Positions 11,262 to 22,910 of a DNA stretch of 64,000 nt are shown here, piece after piece (positions within the stretch are counted from its first letter, which is position 1; the number at the start of each line of letters is the position of its first letter). Where the stretch lies: assembly GCA_021234535.1 (NCBI GenBank), contig CM037843.1, positions 78,021 to 142,020 on the forward strand, in the 5' to 3' direction. Below the pieces are notes generated by a model. It saw only the letters and a program-made list of their open reading frames with translations, made no database searches and was not told the origin of the DNA. Both the position numbers and the translations under genes were made by a program. Source of the stretch: Stichopus chloronotus (lineage: Eukaryota; Echinodermata; Holothuroidea; Aspidochirotida; Stichopodidae).

Positions 11262-12201
11262 CACCATGTACGGTACAATAAAATGGGTGTCACAATGTCA
11301 CTGTTAGATAAATATGAATACACGTCACATCTATTAAATTTGCATTTTGGGGGTTCCTTTTGTATATTGATAGTACACTTTTTTCTCAGATTAACCTGCA
11401 AGTCAGGCATTATAGTCGCTACGCGTAGTTACTTTAATACCAGAATCACTGTGAACAATTTGACTAAATTACACATATACATCGATCTTCTTCAACTGAC
11501 CACTAGCATGTTAACTTTTTTGGGGGTGGGGTTGTTTTTTGTTTTTATTTTTTTTTCTTCGGTGTCTCTCTCAATAACAGAATTTGAGCAGCAAGTACGT
11601 CATTTGTTTCATTCAAAATGTTTTAAAGTAGTTTCCTTGTCGACAAGATGCATTGGACTCCTGATGTTACCTCCCAAATGACTGCTATTTATTTAGCACA
11701 CTTAGTGCAAATACATGGATTTGACTGACTTATTCCTCCCTTTCAGTACTCCGTAATAACATTGACAACATTCACACAATAGTATTACTACAGTGAAACA
11801 ACTTCAGTATAGGCCCCAAACATGCCGAACATACACTGTTGATATTTCTTGTTGCAAGGAATATCACCCCCCCCCCCTCCCCACTTTTCCGTTTAACTTA
11901 TTTCAAATTGACGATTTTTCTTGTGCCCCGCGTATGCTTCTGGCCAGTCGAAATTCTCAGACATGTCTGAGTTTTTTGGGAGCAATTTTGGATGGAAATG
12001 TTGAAAGAAAATTTCTGGTATTAAAGTAACTACGCGTAATGACTATTATGCCTGACTTGCAGGTTAATCTGAGAAAAAAGTGTACTATCAATATACAAAA
12101 GAAACCCCCAAAATGCAAATTTAACAGATGTGACGTTTATTCATATTCATAACAGTGACATTGTGACACCCATTCTATTGTACCCTACATGGTGCACTAT
12201 A
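11262..12201. mobile_element. foldback-type repeat with ~180-bp inverted arms
   Basis: Left arm 11262-11442 and right arm 12018-12201 are near-perfect inverted copies (gcaccatgta.. to ..ctttaatacc). The central ~575 bp matches 21060-21570 but in the opposite orientation relative to the shared right arm and downstream flank. A perfect palindrome ctcagacatgtctgag lies at 11956-11971. The 140-codon frame at 11259-11681 runs through arm and centre and is not credible as a gene. Confidence 0.75.
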
Positions 12202-12370
12202 ATATGGTAGTCATTTTAAGCAGTTTCAACGGACTTCATAGTGCATTTTTGTTGTTAGAGCTATATATTATATTAATATATATATATTACCTTATCTTAT
12301 ATGAATAAAAAAATGAAAAGTTGACAGACATTTGAGTTAATAAATGGATAGTTGAGCAGTGAAAAACACT

Positions 12371-12446
12371 GTGGTCATGCCGTGAATCAAACCCCGGCCT
12401 CCCCATCCAAGCTGACTTAGACCTAACAACAGCGTCCGACAGTATA
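12371..12446 (-). repeat. tRNA-like (SINE-type) promoter segment, copy 1
   Basis: On the minus strand a B-box-like ggtttgattc (12384-12393) is preceded by an A-box-like taagtcagcttgg at roughly tRNA spacing. A second copy at 21928-22003 has the exact B box ggttcgattc. The acceptor stem cannot be closed, so this is a tRNA-derived repeat, not a tRNA gene. Confidence 0.45.
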
Positions 12447-13456
12447 GGTTAATGAAAGCCACGTTCTACCAAATGTTTTGACAGGAAAAGTTAAGCAACC
12501 AGTGGGAAAATTGCGTAGATTACAAGACTGAAGATTACCTATGTTACCAGCTTTATGCAATGTAAAAATTGCTGTTTGGTAGAACGTGGAGCTACTTCAG
12601 AATGTCTCGTAACTGGGATTCCTACCAGCATTCTACAATTGCAGTCAATTGCAGTCACTTGTTTAATTCTAAGTAATATACTGGTAGGGCCTACAATGTT
12701 TTCCCTGTGAATGCAATAGTACCAGAATGACACTTGTGGAAACATTGGCAATATCTTGACCATTAATGTGGGCCTGGGTCTCCAAATCAAGGACATATTT
12801 GCCACTATATGCACGTAGGTAAACTGCATGCTGCACTCCGCTGGTCCAAGACGGCACCTACGTTGTCCAAGACGGCAATTAGTAAGCTAGATTGACCCCC
12901 AGAAGCGGCACCGAAGTACTGAAGTTCTGGACAAGTCTGTACCACAGGACCCGGTTCTGCTAAAATTATTGTTTGCCTTAAAGATCAAACAAAGTGGCTA
13001 GTCACAGGACAAGTCGCAAAGCTGTTAGGGATTAGGTTAGGTTTACGTGGATCGAGAAAAAACATCCAACGACCATAAAGTTGTATACGTAGGAACACGC
13101 GGCCGCACTTCACAAGGCTGCCCTGGGAATAGGGAATTTGTCTGCAAATTCTCCTTCCTCTACCGAAGTATGGGCTGTCAGGACTTTTTTTTTGGGGGGG
13201 GGGGGAACAGTGGGAGAGAAAGAGGAACAGTTCCACTTCCCCCCCCCCCCCACCCCTAATCTCATATGCCTAGTATTGTGGTTTATGACACTCACCTCTA
13301 TCTCCTATTCAGTCTGTAGCCTAGCATGATCCTTGTGTAGAGTACAGAAAACTTTATTGTGACACATGGAACAACATTTTTTCATGTGAAATTTATAAAG
13401 TCACAAATTTAACATTTTCTAACCCAATCCTTATTTTTCTTTCACTTTCAAACCAG
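12447..13456. other. no gene; short inverted repeats and G/C-tract hairpin
   Basis: acgttctaccaaa near 12461 and its complement near 12571 form an inverted pair. At about 13183-13256 a T/G run, a purine-rich loop and a C run (gggggg..gaacag..ttccac..cccccc) can fold on themselves. The end of the stretch looks like an intron with a pyrimidine tract and AG at 13455-13456. The THAP DNA-binding exon expected upstream of the P transposase was not found. Confidence 0.5.
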
Positions 13457-14805
13457 GTGAGGGAGAAAAGGTGACTAAGAAATTTTTGAAGAAAGGTGTG
13501 ATACCAACTCTAAATTTGCCTGTAAAATCAGTTGAAACTAAACCAATTGTGCCTAAAAAAGCAAGATCTATTGTGAGAGATGTACCATCTACAGAAATCA
13601 TTGCTAATTGTAAAACGCTTTCAGAGTTACGGAAAAGAGCTGAGAAGTTGTCCTTAAAGTTGTGGAAAATAGATACTTGTGGACATGAAAACTGCTTCAT
13701 ATTATCTTTAAGCAATGAACAATATTTGCTTCCCAAGTTCACAATTCATATTGATGAAAGCCTAAGTTACAAAATTTCTGTGCATGGATTCTTCATCCGC
13801 GATGACCATAGCATATTCAAAGATTTCAAGTGTTCAATGAGAAATGTGACAGTAACTGATCTGCTACGTGCTCTTGATTCAATGCAGTTGTGCCATGGTG
13901 TAGAGCGTGAGACCTCTGATTCAGTGTATTGCATTCGACACATAATACCATTTCATGTAGATGTTTTTCAAAGAGATGAAAGCAGCTCTCCTCTCCCATG
14001 TAAGGAGTTTATGCGATCCACGAATTGCGATGTTATAATGAGTCAGAATGGTACAGACAACTCAATGTTCAGCTACTGTTCAGATCTCCTGTATCAGCAA
14101 TGAAAGTTCAAAAGAAAATCACGAGCCAAGCTAAAGCTTCCTGCAAAACTAAAGGCACAAGTCAAAGGAACATCAGTTGAAAGAGTTCAACTTGCCTTAA
14201 AGGAAGCAAGATTGCAGAACATTTCCCTGAACAAAGAAATCAAGAATATCAAGCTTAAAGCTTCCTGCAAAGTTAAAGGCACAAGTCAAAGGAACATCAG
14301 TTGAAAGAGTTCAACTTGCCTTAAAGGAAGCAAGATTGCAGAATACTTCCCTGAACAAAGAAATCAAGAATATCAAGCTTAAAGCTTCCTGCAAAGTTAA
14401 AGGCACAAGTCAAAGGAACATCAGTTGAAAGAGTTCAACTTGCCTTAAAGGAAGCAAGATTGCAGAATATTCCCCTGAACAAGAAATCAAGAATATGAGG
14501 AACTGAGGAACTAGCAAAATACAGCAAACAAGTTAACCATGATCTTGAAATGGATCTTTTGGCAATCATCGACAGCAATGCAGATAAGATGACTCCTTTT
14601 ATGAAATTATTTTGGGAACAGCAGAAACTCATTTCACAGAAATCAGTAACAGCACGTCGCTATCACCCAATGATACTAAGATGGTGTCTATCAATCAGCT
14701 CAAAATCTGCTGCTGCTTATGATAAGTTTCGTGCAACTTTTACAGATGGCGGACTGTTGCAACTACCAAGCAGAAAAACACCAAGAAACTACCGCAATGC
14801 AGTGA
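13457..14805 (+). pseudogene. P-element (THAP9-type) transposase, 5' part, broken
   Basis: Cut-and-paste transposase of the P superfamily. A pyrimidine-rich splice acceptor ends at 13456 and the open frame runs to a TGA at 14101-14103 (about 210 residues, including LCHGVERETSDSVYC). A coiled-coil stretch (GTSVERVQLALKEARLQN) follows but is triplicated as a 124-bp unit, shifting the frame. The frame resumes (EELAKYSKQVNHDLEMDLL) through MTPFMKLFWEQQKLI, RRYHPMILRWCLSISSKSAAAY and LQLPSRKTPRNYRNAV, blocks characteristic of P transposases just before the RNase H-like domain. It stops being P sequence exactly at 14805, where the foldback element begins. No THAP finger is seen upstream. Identification rests on recognised family blocks; no search was run. 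Confidence 0.85.
14135..14506 (+). repeat. 124-bp tandem triplication inside the P transposase
   Basis: Units begin at agcttcctgcaaa at 14135, 14259 and 14383, spaced exactly 124 bp, and differ at only a few positions. The unit encodes the coiled-coil segment. As 124 is not a multiple of 3, each extra copy shifts the frame. Confidence 0.9.
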
Positions 14806-14883
14806 TATGGAACGCCGATGGTACAAATATTATTGACAGTGGGTGCATACTTTGTTTTATGAACAAAACGGTAGAAAAACGAC

Positions 14884-15610
14884 AACAGTAGACACAAACG
14901 AACCATTAGTCACAACCACATGATTAGACACAAACAAACATTAGACGTAAACCAAGTCATTACACGCAAACGAAAACATTAGACCCAACCAAATGATTCG
15001 ACACAAACAAAACATTAGACACAAACCAAATAAGTAGACACAAACGTACCACTATACACAACTAAATGATTAGGCACAAACGAAAATATTAGACACAACC
15101 AAATGATAAGACACAAACGAATTCATTCACACAGAAATTAAATTATTAGACACAAACGAAAACATTGGACACAAACGAAATCATTACACACAAACGAAAA
15201 CATTAGACACAAACCAAATCATTAGACACAAACGAAAACATTAGACACAACCAAATGATAAGACACAAACGAATTCATTACACACAAACCAAATCATTAT
15301 ACACAAACGAAAACATTGAACGCAAACCAAAACAATATACACACAAACGAAAACATTAGACACAAACCAAATCAGTAGACACAAGGGTACCATTACACAC
15401 AACCAAATGATTAGAGGCAAACGAAAACATTGGACACAACCAAATGATTAGACACCAACGAATTCATTACCCTCAAACCAAATCATTATACACAAACGAA
15501 TGCATTAGACACAAACGAAACCATTAGACAACCAAAACATTGTACACAAACGAAACATTGGACACAAACCAAATCATTACACAAACGAAAACAGTAAGCA
15601 AGCGAATCGT
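14884..15610. repeat. FB1 left-arm minisatellite
   Basis: Tandem ~18-20-bp monomers acacaaacgaaaacattag, interspersed with a sister monomer acacaaccaaatgattag and substituted forms. It is the inverted counterpart of the array at 24745-25750. Confidence 0.9.
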
Positions 15611-15790
15611 TATACAAACGTTAACCGAACGAAATGAAGATACACAAGCAGATGAGATATATGCACGCGAAAAATATAATCTCACAGCAACCTGCTTGAT
15701 TACGTTATAAAGTGATGAGATATATACTAATGTGTTTTGCACTCATTCTGGTTGAAGCAGAGTTACGTCCAGGGATACCAAGGATAAATT
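15590..15790. repeat. FB1 left inner arm, first part
   Basis: Unique sequence that matches the complement of 23065-23275 (cgaaaaatataatct, gagatatat, gcactcattctggttgaag, accaaggataaatta). The match stops abruptly at about 15790 and resumes at 16563. Confidence 0.8.
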
Positions 15791-16562
15791 AGAACTGCAT
15801 TTGCCCACAAATACGCAGAATTGTAGTGCGTGGTAGTCTAGTCCTTGTTGATGGGAGTAAGCCAGTCTCTGTGATCCACTCATATGATAGGAGTTAGCAT
15901 TTTGGGGGGTAAAGCAGAGCCGTTTCCTGTTGACGCCTTTCCCAATCCATTCTTTTCTTTCAATTTTTTATATCACGCTGGACGAAACAAAAATTCCATT
16001 GGATCTCTCTCTCATAATGTTGTAAAATACGGTATATATCGTTACTATATACCGTATGTCGTACAAGCCTGTACTGCTCTAAGTTTTAGAGAGTACTCAA
16101 GTACTAACTGTGTATATGTCAAAACTGTCTTTCTGTTTCACCACTGAAATAGAACATGAAAGCAGTACATGATTCTGTAGAAGGACGTCATGTTGTAACA
16201 CAATGGCGCTGTATTGCACACCAATTGGGAAACAACATTGACACTCCACGTTTATCACCTCATTGGGAAAAGGCCGAACCACATTTCATCACGTTTTGTG
16301 GAAATTTATCCGCAGGGCTGTCTCATCACTTTAACTCCTTAAATCGTTCTTGTAGTCATGGCATTTGCTTTTCCTTAGTAGATTTTGGTTTGAAGACGAC
16401 CGTAGCTCGCACTATACTGCTATTGCTAGGTTTAGCATGCATATTTGTATGAACTAAGTTACATCACGCGCAGGTGAGGCGTTATGAGCCATACAAGGCT
16501 CAACAAAAGAAATTGCTGGTCGACCAGTAATGACAAGATTGTAGTGCGGCGCACTACAATAA
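15791..16562. other. insertion splitting the FB1 left arm
   Basis: About 770 bp absent from the right arm. It ends in a near-perfect palindrome attgtagtgc..gcactacaat (about 16534-16556) and begins close to a related word aattgtagtgcg (15819), which may be a degenerate terminal repeat. It also has a palindrome acggtatata..tataccgt (about 16030-16057). No gene is recognisable; the 87- and 98-codon frames here are unsupported. Confidence 0.55.
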
Positions 16563-16735
16563 TGAAACGTCGGGCGATTTTACTGACGTTGCAGTAAACA
16601 TAGCGGATATAAAGGTTATAAAATTCCCGATAGGGTTATTACTGGTCATGTTCTCGGTTAACAATAACTTCTAAGTTTGGCACATTTTGTTATCTGAATA
16701 TTTGAAAAGACATAGCAGTAATTTCAAAGAAGCTA
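16563..16735. repeat. FB1 left inner arm, second part
   Basis: Matches the complement of about 22911-23050: gacgttgcagtaaac, ggttataaaattcccgatag and gcagtaatttca occur in order in both arms, with moderate divergence and small indels. Confidence 0.75.
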
Positions 16736-16954
16736 CCACGTAAAAATATAAATCTGGAACAGGTAGCACACTCCGTGGAGGCAGGGTATACCAGGCCACA
16801 ATTAGCGGAACATGTTATGAACATAGGCAGACAAGCTTTACAGCGGCGATTGTAAGGTGTTCAATGTTATGTAACTTCATGTCCCACAAGATTAATAAAA
16901 TAGGAACAGCGTACATATATTATATGTACAAGTGTAAAACAACTTTCGGAGTTA

Positions 16955-17196
16955 AAGACAAAAACTCATCACCCCAGATAGTTTCAATTCTCCCAACCAC
17001 CAACCATCTAGTCCCTCCCTCAGCCTGTCTTAAATTCCTCCACATGTGTATTCAAAACAATGGATCCCTGTATACGCTGTGTAATACGAGCTGCTCTGCA
17101 TCATTTTGAATTTGCTGTCAATCTAAGAGTACTGTAACTTAGAACCAGTTGAGAATTTTGCTTTCCGGGAGGTAAAAATATAGCTTCGGGTGATGC
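16955..17196 (+). repeat. dispersed repeat, copy 1
   Basis: Matches the complement of 35864-36105 over about 240 bp (aagacaaaaactcatcacc.. to ..tagctt..ggtgatgc), with small indels. No terminal repeats or coding sequence visible. It lies in the centre of FB1, while the other copy is outside it. Confidence 0.75.
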
Positions 17197-17649
17197 AATA
17201 CAGCCTTTCAAAAAAGAATTGAAAAATCCACCAAAATATATTGTGGGTGGATCTCTCCTGATATTTGTAAATCCAGTTGGATACTGTACTTTAAGTGACA
17301 TTCATTTAAACTAAAAAGCAACAAACTGGTTGATAATGACACATTTTTTTTAAAATGAAACTCATTGCAGGCTACTGTGGCTTCATTTGTCTTAATTGGA
17401 AGTGTTCTAACGTTGCAACTAGACAATTGCGTGTGTTTAAAATTGAGGGGGGTGGCTAAAAGTAAAGTCTAGTTGGGAGAATTGTTCTTGTCTGAGGGAG
17501 TCTATAGCGGGCCGTAATTGCTAACATCAGAACCTAAGTTGAAAGAGAAAAACATCTGTTTCGCATTTATGAAGGGATGGTTGTATCGGTCCATATACCA
17601 AATTTTCTAATAACTCTAGGGACTTTATTTTGAGAGATACTAGGATTAA

Positions 17650-18440
17650 CAAGGTTGGCAGAAGAAGGAATCCGCAGCCGAATTAATACAAGTTTCCAAA
17701 TGTTAAGAGCAGCATTGTAAATTTTCGTCTTTACATCAGTACTATGTAACAATGGACTGAATTGTCAGTGACCTACTTGGAAAAGTGATACATCGATTGA
17801 TTACGACTTTAGTTGCCCAGTGGAGTATCAAAATAAAATCATTTCAAAAAGGCGATTTCATATACGCTTCAATCTTCAAAACGAAAACCCCCTTCTTTTT
17901 TGTGTTCCTAACCCATCCCACCCCAAGCGAAATGCTGGCGTATTAATCTATGCACAATTTTCAAAGGGGGCACTCATGAAGAACATTACCTTTGATTATT
18001 TGTCGTTTTTCCCTTAAAGCGTCACACTGTTACTGACTTTATTCTAACAAGAAATAGAAGGAATAGTTACATTATGTTCACTTTTCAAAACGAAGACTTG
18101 GCTTTTTCGCCCGTTCCTTCAGATATACCTCCATGGAAGCTTTTGATGTACCTACCAAAGTGTCATCAGAACCTACTCGGAAAAGTGATATATCGACTTG
18201 ATATCGACTTCAATTGTTGGATTATAGGAACAAAATCATTTAAAAAAGGAGATTTTTTTTGTCCGTCATTCTTCAAAACGAAGACCCCCTTTTTATCCCC
18301 TGCGACATCCCTGGCGAACCTCCATGCCACTCTGTGGGATATGCTCGTAGTATGACAAGGGAAGAGTATTAAGTTACATTTTTTTTCTTTAGTACATTTG
18401 TCACTTTTTCATTGCAGCCATACACCGTTAGTGACTTTAT
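17650..18440. repeat. tandem duplication, ~397-bp unit
   Basis: Landmarks recur about 397 bp apart: ggaaaagtgatacatcga (17780) and ggaaaagtgatatatcga (18178); tcttcaaaacgaaaaccccc and tcttcaaaacgaagaccccc; actttattcta near 18036 and 18432. The copies are diverged, so the duplication is old. Confidence 0.65.
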
Positions 18441-19997
18441 TCTATGAAAAGAATGAATAGTTAGATAATTTCAGATTAACAAAATAAAAACACGGAGACA
18501 GGAATGTATTCCGATTGAGACAGTAGATGTAACCAACTGCCATCAGAAATTGCAATGAAAAGCGAAAAAGGGGAGATATTTATGTTGATCCTGACGCCCC
18601 CCCCCCCCCCCCCTTGTTTGTGATACGCTAACATATTGCACATGGTACAACTTGCAACTAGTCTAGTCTTTACGATTTAAATGATTGGGATATAGGACCA
18701 CAAGTTGATGAATATCTCCATTATACAACTTTATGTACTGTAAAATGCTTTTTGTACCTTTTGGGGATTCATTGTAAGTATCATCACCACATCAAACCCG
18801 AAACTTTTACTATTTTACCCGTTCCTGTATAGTATTAGTAGGTGTATTTTGAGTCGATCAGTACTTTGAGTCGGTAGATGCATTTTAAACTCCAGTGAGG
18901 CCATGTGACGCGCATGAATTCCAAAGTAAGCACCGCCTACATCATATTTACCTCAAACAACATCAAAAACAAGTATTTGCCGACTAATTTTACATTTCAG
19001 TGGAAACATTTTACCCACAGTCAAATTTCTAAGTGGCAGCAATATTGCTGACTATCATGTTTTAAATCGTACCAAAATATTGACCAAAATGTCTTCGGTA
19101 AAACTCTCATTCAAAATTTGGATCGATGAAACAATATTTTTACATTACCATATTTATGTATTTAATGCAATTGACATTATTATGTACTTACTTGATAATA
19201 AACAGAATTTTGATAGGTCTTATTCTGCCGTAATCGACCTAAGGTTTCATCATAGGCCTAGTGTTACGTACAGCCAAGTTAAATTCAAGACCTATTTCCA
19301 AGTAATTACTCATTTTTAACACAAGCAAAAGGTATTGGAATGATATGGGCAAATTTATGAATACTTCTGTCAAGCTAAATATATTACAACAATGTTTTCA
19401 TATTTTTAGGATTAAAATGTTTGTTAGGTGATACTTTTACCAGGTAAGTCGTAAAAAGCTTTCAACTTTTGCTGTTGTGCGCTGCTCCGAAAGGTGGTAT
19501 AAATGGAAAATATGGATAACAAGATAAACACTGAGGCAAGGGCTAAAGCGAGCGGAGTGCCTTAAAAATCTTATAATAATTTTGGAAGGATTTTTGAGAA
19601 AAATGTGATACTTTCAGCTTCGCTCATAACAGAAAATGTTATCACAACAGATCCATCACGAGATCGAAAACAAGACTTCACTACACCGAGACCAGAAACT
19701 TCCAAAACGAAGTCCTCTAAACGACAACAAAATATGAATATACATAGAGTTGGGTGAGCATCTGATTAATTAACTAGAAAAAGTGATGACAATTATACTG
19801 CTGTGTTTTTTCTGCACTTCATCAAGAATTTTACAGGAATATCAAGGATAGATAGGCTAAGTTATTAATATGCTCTCAACGTAGGTGGCTTTACAGTTGT
19901 AGAGATTTTACATTCCCCAAGGATTATCACTGTGGGACCAAACCAGAATCCATCAAAAGTTTTATTCAACACGGTTGTGTATCACTATCGGACTGCG
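18441..19997. other. FB1 centre, no gene seen
   Basis: A+T-rich with a C run at about 18597-18613. The 79-codon frame at 19080-19319 shows no recognisable motif. Confidence 0.55.
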
Positions 19998-20125
19998 ATC
20001 ACAGAGAAACGCGATTACTAGATGAGTGCATATCCTTGGTGGGGTATAAGTAGGCTGCAGCTCAAATTGTTAGGAATGTATCAAAGGAGGGGAATTCATT
20101 CGCCGAGAAAGACTTTCCAAAGTCT
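19998..20125 (+). repeat. dispersed repeat (ggctgcagctcaaa family), copy 1
   Basis: Matches the complement of 46325-46450: aacgcgattac, gtataagtaggctgcagctc, gaattcatt and gagaaagactttgcaaag-type words occur in order. It contributes to the small frame at 20022-20222, which is therefore not a gene. Confidence 0.75.
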
Positions 20126-20854
20126 ACATAGCAACGGGCCTTTTAACATAACGCATCATAACGCCATTACTGGTCTGGCAGCAAACTGGTTAGATAATGG
20201 ATTCGAAGGTGACGAATCTTAAATTTCCATCTGAGGTTACCTTAAAAAAAATTTATTTTAAAGAGACCTCATTCAACTGACAGTGTCATAAGTGCAAGAA
20301 GGACGAGTGAGTAGCTCCGTGGAGCTACTACCACACGGAGGTAGCTCCATTGTGGCTCTTAATGATGCCAATAAATAAAGACATCTAAAACGAGGACTGA
20401 ATAAAAAAATGAACAGATAGAGTCACACACAGTTGTGTCAATTGCATGGTCTGTACACTTGAAATATTTCGTTTCCGCACTATCACTCTTTTAGGGAAAT
20501 AAATAAAATGAAGACCGAAAGCAAAGACACGGAGCGTCACAATGCTAACAAAAACATTACTTAAACATAATCTCCCTCTTATAATAATGATATTATTTTT
20601 TATGTTATATGCCCATCATGACCTGAATGAACACCCAGTGCTCTTTTAAGTAATTGTTCATCCGTGCGTCTGTTACTTATCATAAAATGTATCGTGAGAA
20701 TATCATTCTTATCGTATCTGACAGCCTCCCCAATATATCACCAATAAGATCTATGACTGAATGTAATCAGCAGTGTTTAAGCTGAACCTATGAGTATTAT
20801 ACGTTATTTGCCCTGATGCCATGAATACTCACTGTATATTGCCTTTGTCCACCT

Positions 20855-21054
20855 ACAATCTTGGACAAAAAGCCTTGGGACACCCCGCGCCCCCGTTCAA
20901 TGTTGGCTATAGGATTGCTGTTCAAAGGGTACATTCACTTTTATAGCGCAACATTGGAAAGGGGCGCGGGGTTTCATGTTATCCTCTCACCTAAAATTCA
21001 GTATTATATTTGCAACATACGACAAAATGTCCCAACAATTTTGTCCAAGATTGT
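20855..21054 (+). mobile_element. ~200-bp TIR MITE, copy B
   Basis: Ends acaatcttggacaaaa and ttttgtccaagattgt. It differs from copy C at only about three positions and lies in direct orientation to it, the pair enclosing 983 bp. Confidence 0.85.
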
Positions 21055-22037
21055 CTGAGAATTTCGAGGGGTTAGAAGCATGCGCGGGGCACAGGGAAAA
21101 TCGTCAATTTGAAACAAGTTAAACGGCAAAATGGGGGTGATACTCCTTGCAACAAGAAACATCAGCAGTGCATGTTCGGCATCTTTGGGGCCTATATTGA
21201 AGTTGTTTTTCTGTAATAATATTATTGTGTGAATGTTGTCAATGTTATTACGGAGTAAAGGGAGGAATAAATCAGTCAAATCCATGTATTTGCACTAAAT
21301 GTGCTAAATAAAATGCAGTCATTGGGGAGGTAACATCTTAACTCCAATGCATCTTGTCGACCAGGAAACTATTTTGAAACATTTTGTATGATACAAATGA
21401 CGTACTTTCGGCTCAAACTCTGATAATGAGACAGGTACTAAAGAAAACAAAAAACAACCCCCCCCCCCAAAAAAAAAAAACTAACATGTTAGTGGTCCGT
21501 TGAAAAAGATCGATGTATATGTGTTATTTATTCAAATTGTTCACAGTGATGACGTGGTGTGTGGTATTAAAGTAACTACGCTTAATGACTATTAGAACTC
21601 ACTTGCAGGTTAATCTGGGTAAAAAAGTATACTATCATTATACAAAATAAACCCCTAAAATGCAAATTTAATAAATGTGACGTTTGCTCATATTCACATA
21701 ACAGTGACATTGTGGCACCCATTCTATTGCACCGCACATGGTGCACTGTAATATGTAACTCATTTAAGAAGTCTCAACTTACTTCACAGTACATATTTGT
21801 TGTTAGAGCTTTATCATTATATTAATATTCATATATATATATTACCTTATGTTATACATGAATGAATGATGAGAAGTTGACAGACATTTGAGTTTATAAG
21901 TGGATAATTGAGCAGTGAAAAACACTATGGTCATGCCGTGAATCGAACCCCGGCCTCCCCATCCAAGCTGACTTAGACCTAACAACAGTGTCCGACAGTA
22001 TAGGTTAATGAAACCCACGTTCTACCAAAAAACTCAG
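21055..22037. repeat. segment shared with 11155-12460, centre in opposite orientation
   Basis: The first ~510 bp is the reverse complement of about 11443-11955. From about 21565 (ggtattaaagtaac) the sequence is collinear in the same sense with 12018 onward: arm, flank and tRNA-like segment, up to acgttctacc. The left inverted arm present in the 11-12 kb copy is missing here and MITE copy B sits in its place. Confidence 0.8.
21928..22003 (-). repeat. tRNA-like (SINE-type) promoter segment, copy 2
   Basis: The minus strand has the exact B box ggttcgattc (complement at 21940-21949) and an A-box-like stretch about 35 bp upstream. The T-arm can nearly pair; no acceptor stem is seen. Same family as 12371-12446. 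Confidence 0.5.
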
Positions 22038-22237
22038 ACAATCTTGGACAAAAAACCTTGGGACACCCCGCGTCCCCGTTCAATGCTGGCTATAGGATTG
22101 CTGTTCAAAGGGTACATTCACTTTTATAGCGCAACATTGGAAAGGGGCGCGGGGTTTCATGTTATCCTCTCACCTAAAATTCAGTATTATATTTGCAACA
22201 TACGACAAAATGTCCCAACAATTTTGTCCAAGATTGT
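22038..22237 (+). mobile_element. ~200-bp TIR MITE, copy C
   Basis: Nearly identical to copy B. The left flank aaaaaactcag resembles the bases outside the right end of copy A (complement ccaaaaaacgcag), so the mobile unit may extend beyond the stated ends. Confidence 0.85.
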
Positions 22238-22435
22238 AGTCCTAACAGAATTTCCATAATGTGGTCAAATCATGTCTCGAAAAGAACCTTGATCGAACAT
22301 GACATGATAACCAGATATACCATAATGGTTAGGGTATGTTACTCTCGAGAAAGGTTAAACATGTATGATATCATGTTCAGATTGGCTGTTTTGTTTTGAA
22401 TGCTTACGTATTCTTCTCTAAATGCCTGGGGCTGT

Positions 22436-22735
22436 TTCAGTGTTTCCAGGGTTCGATATTCCACATATTCCAATGTTCCCAAAATTCAATGTTACCAAGG
22501 TTCAATGTTTCACTAAAACATAGAAACTGGGAACATCAAGCCCGGAGAACATCGAAACTCGGGAATATTGAACTTCGAGAACATTTAACCCTGGGAACAC
22601 TGAACCTCCATACATACAGTGACATTTCTGGGAACATTGAACCATGTGAATAACGAACCATGTACTCGTAGGCAACCATTGGAATAGTATAAAAAAATAT
22701 CGAACCCTGTGAATAATGAACCCACGGAACATATG
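22436..22735. repeat. foldback of ttcaatgttcc-type subrepeats
   Basis: The left half repeats the sense attcaatgtt and ttccaatgttccc at about 16-bp intervals; from about 22520 the right half repeats the complement (gggaacattgaac, gaacatcgaaac, gggaatattgaac). The two halves form a degenerate minisatellite hairpin. Frames on either strand here are by-products. Confidence 0.65.
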
Positions 22736-22910
22736 TTATACCCGAAATTCTTAGCTATCTCGTTTTACTCTCTCTCTTTATTATTTCCTTTTTCCTTTCC
22801 GTTCCTTCTCTTTTGTAATTTCTTAGGGTATCAGAGTATAACTGAAAATACATAAGTATCCTTTCATACTCTTATTCCTTCATTACTACATTGCCTGCCT
22901 GTAGCCATTT

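Noticed and set aside
11259..11681. 140-codon plus frame
   Set aside because: It runs from an inverted arm into the foldback centre, the homologous segment at 21.1-21.7 kb does not conserve the frame, and no motif is visible.
13047..13329. THAP finger exon upstream of the P transposase
   Set aside because: Frames here lack the C-x2-4-C...C-x2-H pattern of a THAP domain and are shaped by G and C runs.
14884..15610. CRISPR-like array
   Set aside because: Repeats are directly contiguous with no unique spacers, and the sequence is eukaryotic; it is a minisatellite arm of a foldback element.
21928..22003. Functional tRNA gene
   Set aside because: The B box is exact but the acceptor stem and anticodon arm cannot be formed, and a second diverged copy exists in the same repeat context.
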